From: Bradyrhizobium aeschynomenes
Lineage (GTDB): Bacteria; Pseudomonadota; Alphaproteobacteria; Rhizobiales; Xanthobacteraceae
Length of the DNA stretch: 64,000 nt
Direction of reading: 5' to 3'
Assembly (NCBI RefSeq): GCF_013178945.1
Contig: NZ_JABFDM010000001.1
Location: 186,001-250,000 of the forward strand
The notes below the pieces were generated by a model. That model saw only the letters and a list, made by a program, of their open reading frames with translations. It had not been told where the DNA came from and made no database searches. Below, in pieces: positions 59,902 to 64,000 of the stretch (position 1 is the first letter of the stretch; each line of letters begins with the position of its first letter). The position numbers and the translations under genes were made by a program.

Positions 59902-60432
59902 ATGAAAATCAGTGCGATCACGTCCGCCGTGGCGTTGGCTTTCGTTCTCGTCTCAGGACCGCTCGCCTCGGCGCAGTCAGCCGCACCTGCCGACCCGACC
60001 GAAGCGGGCAAAGCGGTGTTCAAGCGCGCGAACTGCGTCGGCTGCCACAAATGGCACGGCAATGGTGGTGGCGGCTATGGCGGCGACGCGCTGTCGCTGC
60101 GCAAGACCGAGCTCGACCGCCAGCACATCATCGAGACCGTGACCTGCGGCCGACCTGGAACGGGCATGCCGTATTTCGCGCGCGGCTCCTATGACACGGC
60201 AAAGTGCTATGACATGAGCCGCCAGGACGTCGGCGAGCGCATGCCGCCCGAGGGGGGCGTGTTCCTGCGCCCCAATGACATCGAGGCGGTTGCGGACTAC
60301 GTGCTCGCGCACATCAAGGGGCGCGGTGAGCCCAACTACGACGAATGCACGGCCTTCTTCGGCAATACATCGCGCGTCTGCGACATCTACAAGGCCAACG
60401 CCACCAAGCCTGCAAGCGAGCCATCCAAATGA
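59902..60432 (+). CDS. Periplasmic cytochrome c, probable electron acceptor of the PQQ dehydrogenase
   Basis: A 176-residue exported cytochrome c. Signal peptide 1-24 (ASA cleavage), one haem site C45-VG-C48-H49, and a methionine ligand candidate in GRPGTGMPYFARG or ERMPPEGG. Four extra cysteines (TCGRPG, AKCYD, DECTAFF, SRVCDIY) may form two disulfides. It lies 66 bp after the dehydrogenase, the place of xoxG/exaB-type cytochromes, and overlaps the next gene by ATGA. Confidence 0.9.
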   Translation: MKISAITSAVALAFVLVSGPLASAQSAAPADPTEAGKAVFKRANCVGCHKWHGNGGGGYGGDALSLRKTELDRQHIIETVTCGRPGTGMPYFARGSYDTAKCYDMSRQDVGERMPPEGGVFLRPNDIEAVADYVLAHIKGRGEPNYDECTAFFGNTSRVCDIYKANATKPASEPSK

Positions 60433-61061
60433 AACGGACATCACTTGCCGCCATCTTCGCGATGGTTCTGCTGCCTTTCGTCATGCATGCGGCCTCCGCC
60501 CAGGCGGTGCCGACCTACGATTTGCGCGACATCACCGTCGGCATGCCCGTCGGCGATTTGCCGAACGAAGGCTATGTCAACCTGACCTGCGTCAAGGATC
60601 CAAGCCGCAAGCTCAATGCATGGTCGGCTTGGCGCGACTGTCCGGCTGACGAGCAGTCACGTCATGCGGTGCGCTTCGACTTCGATCCGGAGACCAGCCA
60701 GGACGGCACCAAGGTTGCGGGGCATCCGGTGCTGCTGACCGTTCTGGTCGACGACAAGGGGACCGTCACCGGCCTCACCATCGAGACCGATCCAAAGGCG
60801 CGGCTCTACATTCGTAAGAAGGCGTTCCTGCTCGGCAACCAGGTGAAGTCGCGCTATGGCGCCGACGGCTGGGATTGCCAGGAGCGGCAGCCGACGGCTG
60901 GCGAGCAGCCGGTCGGCGGCGTGTTCCTGCGCGAGCTCTGCAAGAAGACGGTCCCCGGCCGCATGCTGACGGTCGAGCGCGAGCTGTTTCGAAAGCCTGA
61001 TCAGGACATCAAGAGCTTCGTCGACCAGACGCTGATCCGGATCACGAAGCAGGCGAACTAA
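60429..61061 (+). CDS. Exported protein of unknown function in the PQQ dehydrogenase operon
   Basis: A 210-residue protein with a clear signal peptide (1-25, ASA cleavage). The mature part begins VPTYDLRDITVGMPVGDLP and carries four cysteines that could form two disulfides (LTCVKD, WRDCPAD, DGWDCQE, RELCKK). It is coupled to the cytochrome gene by ATGA, implying a role with the dehydrogenase or its cytochrome. It is not a XoxJ-type binding protein by length or sequence, and I recognise no domain. Confidence 0.8.
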   Translation: MKRTSLAAIFAMVLLPFVMHAASAQAVPTYDLRDITVGMPVGDLPNEGYVNLTCVKDPSRKLNAWSAWRDCPADEQSRHAVRFDFDPETSQDGTKVAGHPVLLTVLVDDKGTVTGLTIETDPKARLYIRKKAFLLGNQVKSRYGADGWDCQERQPTAGEQPVGGVFLRELCKKTVPGRMLTVERELFRKPDQDIKSFVDQTLIRITKQAN

Positions 61062-61191
61062 TCGAAGAGATCCTTCGTCCTGACGGGCGAAGGCCGACAT
61101 GATCACGCTTGCCTTCACCGGGTGCTGAGAGTTGCCGGTGATGCAGGTGGCCGCTTGCGCGGCGATGATCTGCCCCCCCGGGAGAAAGAGC

Positions 61192-61290
61192 ATGAGCTGG
61201 ACTGCGCCCAAGATCGTCGAAGTCTCCGTCGGCATGGAAATCAACATGTATGCCTGCGCCAGCGGGCAGTCTGCTCGGCGAAAGAGCTGA
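61192..61290 (+). CDS. pqqA: PqqA, precursor peptide of pyrroloquinoline quinone (32 residues)
   Basis: A very short gene encoding MSWTAPKIVEVSVGMEINMY and a 12-residue tail. Glu16 and Tyr20 stand in the invariant E-x3-Y spacing of PqqA, within the characteristic VGMEINMYA, and the MxWTAPK start also matches. The ribosome site GGGAGAAAGAG precedes ATG 61192. The tail after Tyr20 (ACASGQSARRKS) is divergent. No pqqB-E genes accompany it; it is an extra copy 130 bp after the PQQ dehydrogenase operon and likely boosts cofactor supply for it. Confidence 0.88.
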   Translation: MSWTAPKIVEVSVGMEINMYACASGQSARRKS

Positions 61291-61526
61291 TCCGACATCG
61301 GGTGACAGCGGCGGCATGCCGTTCACCGCTGCCACTCGCCGAGACCGCATGTCGCCGCTCGGGTCGGCATTGGTGAATGCGCCGCCCGCCCCGTCAGCCG
61401 GATTCAACCGGACTGGGGCATCCGGCTATACCCCGCGGCAACCGATTGGCACGGTCGTCATCGCGGGCGTGCCGCGGTCGTCGATCGGCCTGCCGGACAC
61501 GATCCTTAGAGGTGAGGGGAACGACG

Positions 61527-63077
61527 ATGAGGGAGCTCTTGAACTTCGGGCAGATGCTGTCGGCGCACGCCCGGACGTCGCCGGAGCGAACCGGGGCCCG
61601 CGACCTCGAACGATCGATGAGCTTTTCGCTGTGGAATGAGCGCGCCTGCCGGCTCGCCAACGCGCTGATCGGCCTCGGGCTCGCCAAGGGCGATCGCGTC
61701 GCGATCCTCGCCTATAACTGCGTCGAATGGTGCGAGATCTATGCCGCCACCGCCAAGGCCGGCCTCGTCGCACTGCCGATCAATTTCCGCCTCACCGCGC
61801 CCGAGGTGGAGTTCATCGTCCAGAACGCCGAAGCGGCTGCCGTCATCGTGCAGGACGAACTCGTGGGCCTCGTCGAGGAGGCACGCAAGGATCTCGGCAT
61901 CGCCGCAGATCGCTTCATCCACTTCGGCACGCGGCCGCGCCCGGCCGGCTATCGTTGCTATGAGGACATCATCGCGGCGGCGTCATCCAGCGAGCCCGAC
62001 CAGCACGTCGTGCTGTCCGACCCCTGGACCCTGATGTATACGTCCGGCACCACCGGCAAGCCGAAGGGCGTATTGCGCAGCCATCGCAGTGCCGTGCTGC
62101 TGTCGATGGTCACCGAGATCGAGCTGAAGCTCAGCCGCAATGACGGCGCGCTGCTGGTGATGCCGATGTGCCATGCCAATTCGCTGAACTTCTTCGGCGC
62201 GTTCGGCTACATCGGCGGCGTCAATTCGATCTATTCGCGCAAGAGCTTCGATCCCGAGCACGCGGTGACCACGCTCGCCGACGGCGGCTCCACCTTCACC
62301 TCGCTGGTGCCGACGCACTACATCATGATGCTCGACCTGCCGCGCGCGATCCGCGCGCAGCACGATTTCAGCGCGGTCACCAAGCTGATGATCTCCTCGG
62401 CACCGGCGCGCCCGGAGACCAAGCGCGAGGTCATGGAGATGTTCCCGAAGTCGGGCCTCTACGAGCTCTATGGCGCCACCGAGACCGGCTGGGTCACCAT
62501 GCTCCATCCGCACGAGCAGTTCACCAAGCTCGGCTCGGTGGGCCGCGAATGCGTCGGCGCCGCGCCGATCCGCATTCTCGACGAGGCCGGCAACGAGGTG
62601 CCGGACGGCGGGGCGGGCGAGCTCTATTCCTCCAACGCGCACACCTTCGACTGCTATTGGCGCCTGCCGGAGAAGACGAAGGAGGCGTTTCGCGGCGATT
62701 ATTGTTCGGTTGGCGACATGGCCCGCCGCGATGCCGACGGCTACATCCACCTCGCCGACCGCAAGAGCAACATGATCATCTCGGGCGGCGAGAACATCTA
62801 TCCCTCCGAGGTCGAGGCGCTCGTCGGCGCGCATCCGAGTGTCAAGGACATCGCCGTGATCGGCCTGCCGGACGACAAATGGGGCGAGCGCGTCCATGCC
62901 GTGATCGTGCCGCGCGACGGCATGACGGTGAACGAGGGCGAACTGGTCGATTGGGCCAAGGAGCGTCTCGCCGGCTTCAAGCGGCCCCGAAGCTACGCCT
63001 TCATCACCGACGCGGAGATGCCGCGCAACGCCACCGGCAAGATCCTGCATCGCGAGCTGAAGAAGAGATTTTCGTGA
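61527..63077 (+). CDS. Acyl-CoA synthetase / AMP-dependent ligase (class I)
   Basis: A 516-residue adenylate-forming enzyme that activates a carboxylic acid to its acyl-CoA via acyl-AMP. Motifs: P-loop MYTSGTTGKPKGVLRSH (A3), YGATETGWVT (A5), GDMARRDADGYIHLADRKSNMI (A7-A8) and the catalytic lysine near NATGKILHRELKK (A10). ATG 61527 is preceded by GAGGGGAACG; the frame is open upstream without a better site. The substrate cannot be told from sequence. It may use acids produced by the upstream alcohol dehydrogenase, but that is only context. Confidence 0.92.
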   Translation: MRELLNFGQMLSAHARTSPERTGARDLERSMSFSLWNERACRLANALIGLGLAKGDRVAILAYNCVEWCEIYAATAKAGLVALPINFRLTAPEVEFIVQNAEAAAVIVQDELVGLVEEARKDLGIAADRFIHFGTRPRPAGYRCYEDIIAAASSSEPDQHVVLSDPWTLMYTSGTTGKPKGVLRSHRSAVLLSMVTEIELKLSRNDGALLVMPMCHANSLNFFGAFGYIGGVNSIYSRKSFDPEHAVTTLADGGSTFTSLVPTHYIMMLDLPRAIRAQHDFSAVTKLMISSAPARPETKREVMEMFPKSGLYELYGATETGWVTMLHPHEQFTKLGSVGRECVGAAPIRILDEAGNEVPDGGAGELYSSNAHTFDCYWRLPEKTKEAFRGDYCSVGDMARRDADGYIHLADRKSNMIISGGENIYPSEVEALVGAHPSVKDIAVIGLPDDKWGERVHAVIVPRDGMTVNEGELVDWAKERLAGFKRPRSYAFITDAEMPRNATGKILHRELKKRFS

Positions 63078-63119
63078 GTTGGTCGCTGCAATGCGCCGCG
63101 CGTCTGATATGTAGCTGCG

Positions 63120-64000
63120 ATGCAGGCCGTTCTCAATTCCGCTCTTCCCATCTTCGCACTGATCCTCACCGGGTTCCTGTGCGGCAGATTCGGTGTGTTC
63201 GACCGCACCGCGACCGACAATCTCAACCGCTTCGCGGTCTATCTCGCGCTGCCGGCGCTGATCTTCACGGCGATGTCCAAGATCGGCGTCGATCAGGTCA
63301 GCCAGTTCGGCTTCATCGGCGCCTTCTGCGGCGGCATCGCCGCGACCTTTGCGACCGGCTTCGTCATCAGCCGGCTGCGCGGACGACGGGTCGCGAATGC
63401 GAGCATCGAGGGGCTCGACGCCGGCTACAGCAATGTCGGCTTCATGGGCATTCCGATGTGCCTTTTGGTGTTCGGTCCAGACAGCGCGCCGGCCTCGATC
63501 ATCGCAACCTTGTTCACGGCCTGCGTGCTGTTCCTGTTTGCGATCGTCGTGGTCGAAATGGATCTGCAGAAGGGCGCCACGCTCGGCGCCACCATCGCCA
63601 AGGTCGCGCGCTCGCTGCTGACCAGCCCGTTGTTCATCGCGCCCGTCGCGGGGCTCGCTGTGGGCCTGAGCGGCTTCGCGCTGCCGGCGCCGTTCATGAG
63701 CTTCACGACGTTGCTCGGTGGCGCGGCCTCGCCGGCGGCGCTGGTCTGCATTGGACTGTTCCTCGCGCAAGAGCGCGTCGTCACGCGCGACGCCACCTCG
63801 ATCGCCATTCTCGTTTCGCTGAAGCTCGTGATGCAGCCGGCGGTGACGGCGCTGCTCGCCTTCCACGTGTTTTCGATGCCGCCGCTGTGGTCGCATTCGG
63901 CCGTGATCCTGAGCGCGCTGCCGATCGGCTCCGGGCCGTTCACCATCGCCAAGCTCTACGGCCTGGAGGCGGGCGTCACCTCGGGCTCGATCCTCGTCTC
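63120..64000 (+). CDS. Auxin efflux carrier (AEC) family transporter, 3' end outside window
   Basis: The frame opens at ATG 63120 and is still open at the window edge (293 codons), so the gene is partial; a full AEC protein is about 310-320 residues. The start MQAVLNSALPIFALILTGFLCGRFGVF and the half-repeat GYSNVGFMGIPMCLLVFG and ILSALPIGSGPFTIAKLYG in outline are typical of the AEC/malonate-permease-like group, with about ten hydrophobic segments overall. It lies 42 bp after the acyl-CoA synthetase, perhaps exporting or importing an organic acid related to it. Confidence 0.87.
   Translation, partial: MQAVLNSALPIFALILTGFLCGRFGVFDRTATDNLNRFAVYLALPALIFTAMSKIGVDQVSQFGFIGAFCGGIAATFATGFVISRLRGRRVANASIEGLDAGYSNVGFMGIPMCLLVFGPDSAPASIIATLFTACVLFLFAIVVVEMDLQKGATLGATIAKVARSLLTSPLFIAPVAGLAVGLSGFALPAPFMSFTTLLGGAASPAALVCIGLFLAQERVVTRDATSIAILVSLKLVMQPAVTALLAFHVFSMPPLWSHSAVILSALPIGSGPFTIAKLYGLEAGVTSGSILV

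Noticed and set aside
61105..61170. CTGAGAG motif in a GC-rich stem region reminiscent of a TPP riboswitch
   Set aside because: Only the CTGAGAG piece matches; the rest of the THI-box, including the second conserved helix, is missing, and the downstream gene is pqqA, not a thiamine gene.
61983..63896. Long minus-strand frame opposite the acyl-CoA synthetase and AEC genes
   Set aside because: Same reason: the plus-strand genes have clear motifs; the antisense translation is compositionally biased and spans two genes.

Overview
This 64 kb window is GC-rich and almost fully coding. It looks like a chromosomal segment of a photosynthetic, hydrogen-oxidising alphaproteobacterium, most likely a photosynthetic Bradyrhizobium (BTAi1/ORS278-like) or a close relative. 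The evidence is the purple-bacterial puh/acsF/bchE genes next to a red-type (form IC) RuBisCO operon, a complete Bradyrhizobium-style hup-hyp-hoxA cluster, and dispersed palindromic repeats of the kind common in that genus. The organism is inferred from gene content and protein resemblance, not from a database search.

Layout. (1) 1-7373: end of a photosynthesis gene cluster: puhA (3' end only), puhB, puhC, a small conserved gene, acsF, puhE, hemA, then bchE and bchJ. The oxygen-dependent (AcsF) and oxygen-independent (BchE) cyclases lie side by side. (2) 7422-17428: Calvin cycle: divergent cbbR, then cbbF-P-T-A-L-S-X-Y. (3) 17545-20344: a TetR regulator with its own operator, a PepSY protein, a decayed gene and a lytic transglycosylase. 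(4) 20345-27000: katG/oxyR divergent pair with two copies of a probable OxyR site, a Gly-rich exported protein, a HicA/HicB-like toxin-antitoxin pair with an unusual N-terminal extension on the toxin, small hypotheticals and several dispersed repeats. (5) 27230-32629: Pho-box-driven pstSCAB-phoU-phoB. (6) 32764-34104: a secreted Sel1-repeat plus trypsin/V8-like protease. (7) 34252-54769: uptake hydrogenase region: hupN, the H2 sensor hupUV, hupSLCDF, hupGHIJK, hypABFCDE, and the response regulator/kinase pair hoxA-hupT. Three good sigma-54 promoter matches lie before hupN, hupS and hupG. (8) 54785-57292, minus strand: a formate/nitrite-transporter family protein and two paralogous FCD-type GntR regulators. 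(9) 57426-61290: a copper chaperone, a PQQ alcohol dehydrogenase with the DYD lanthanide signature, its cytochrome c, an unknown periplasmic protein and a 32-residue orphan pqqA. (10) 61527-64000: an acyl-CoA synthetase and the 5' part of an auxin-efflux-carrier family transporter that runs off the end.

How it fits together. Light-driven electron flow (puh, bch) and H2 oxidation (HupSLC) supply energy and reductant for CO2 fixation by the cbb operon. HupUV, HupT and HoxA form the H2-sensing circuit that should act at the sigma-54 promoters, and HupN with HypA/HypB supplies nickel. The PQQ dehydrogenase module adds periplasmic alcohol oxidation. Pst/PhoB and KatG/OxyR are general phosphate and peroxide modules. 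No tRNA, rRNA, CRISPR array, transposase or phage gene was seen.
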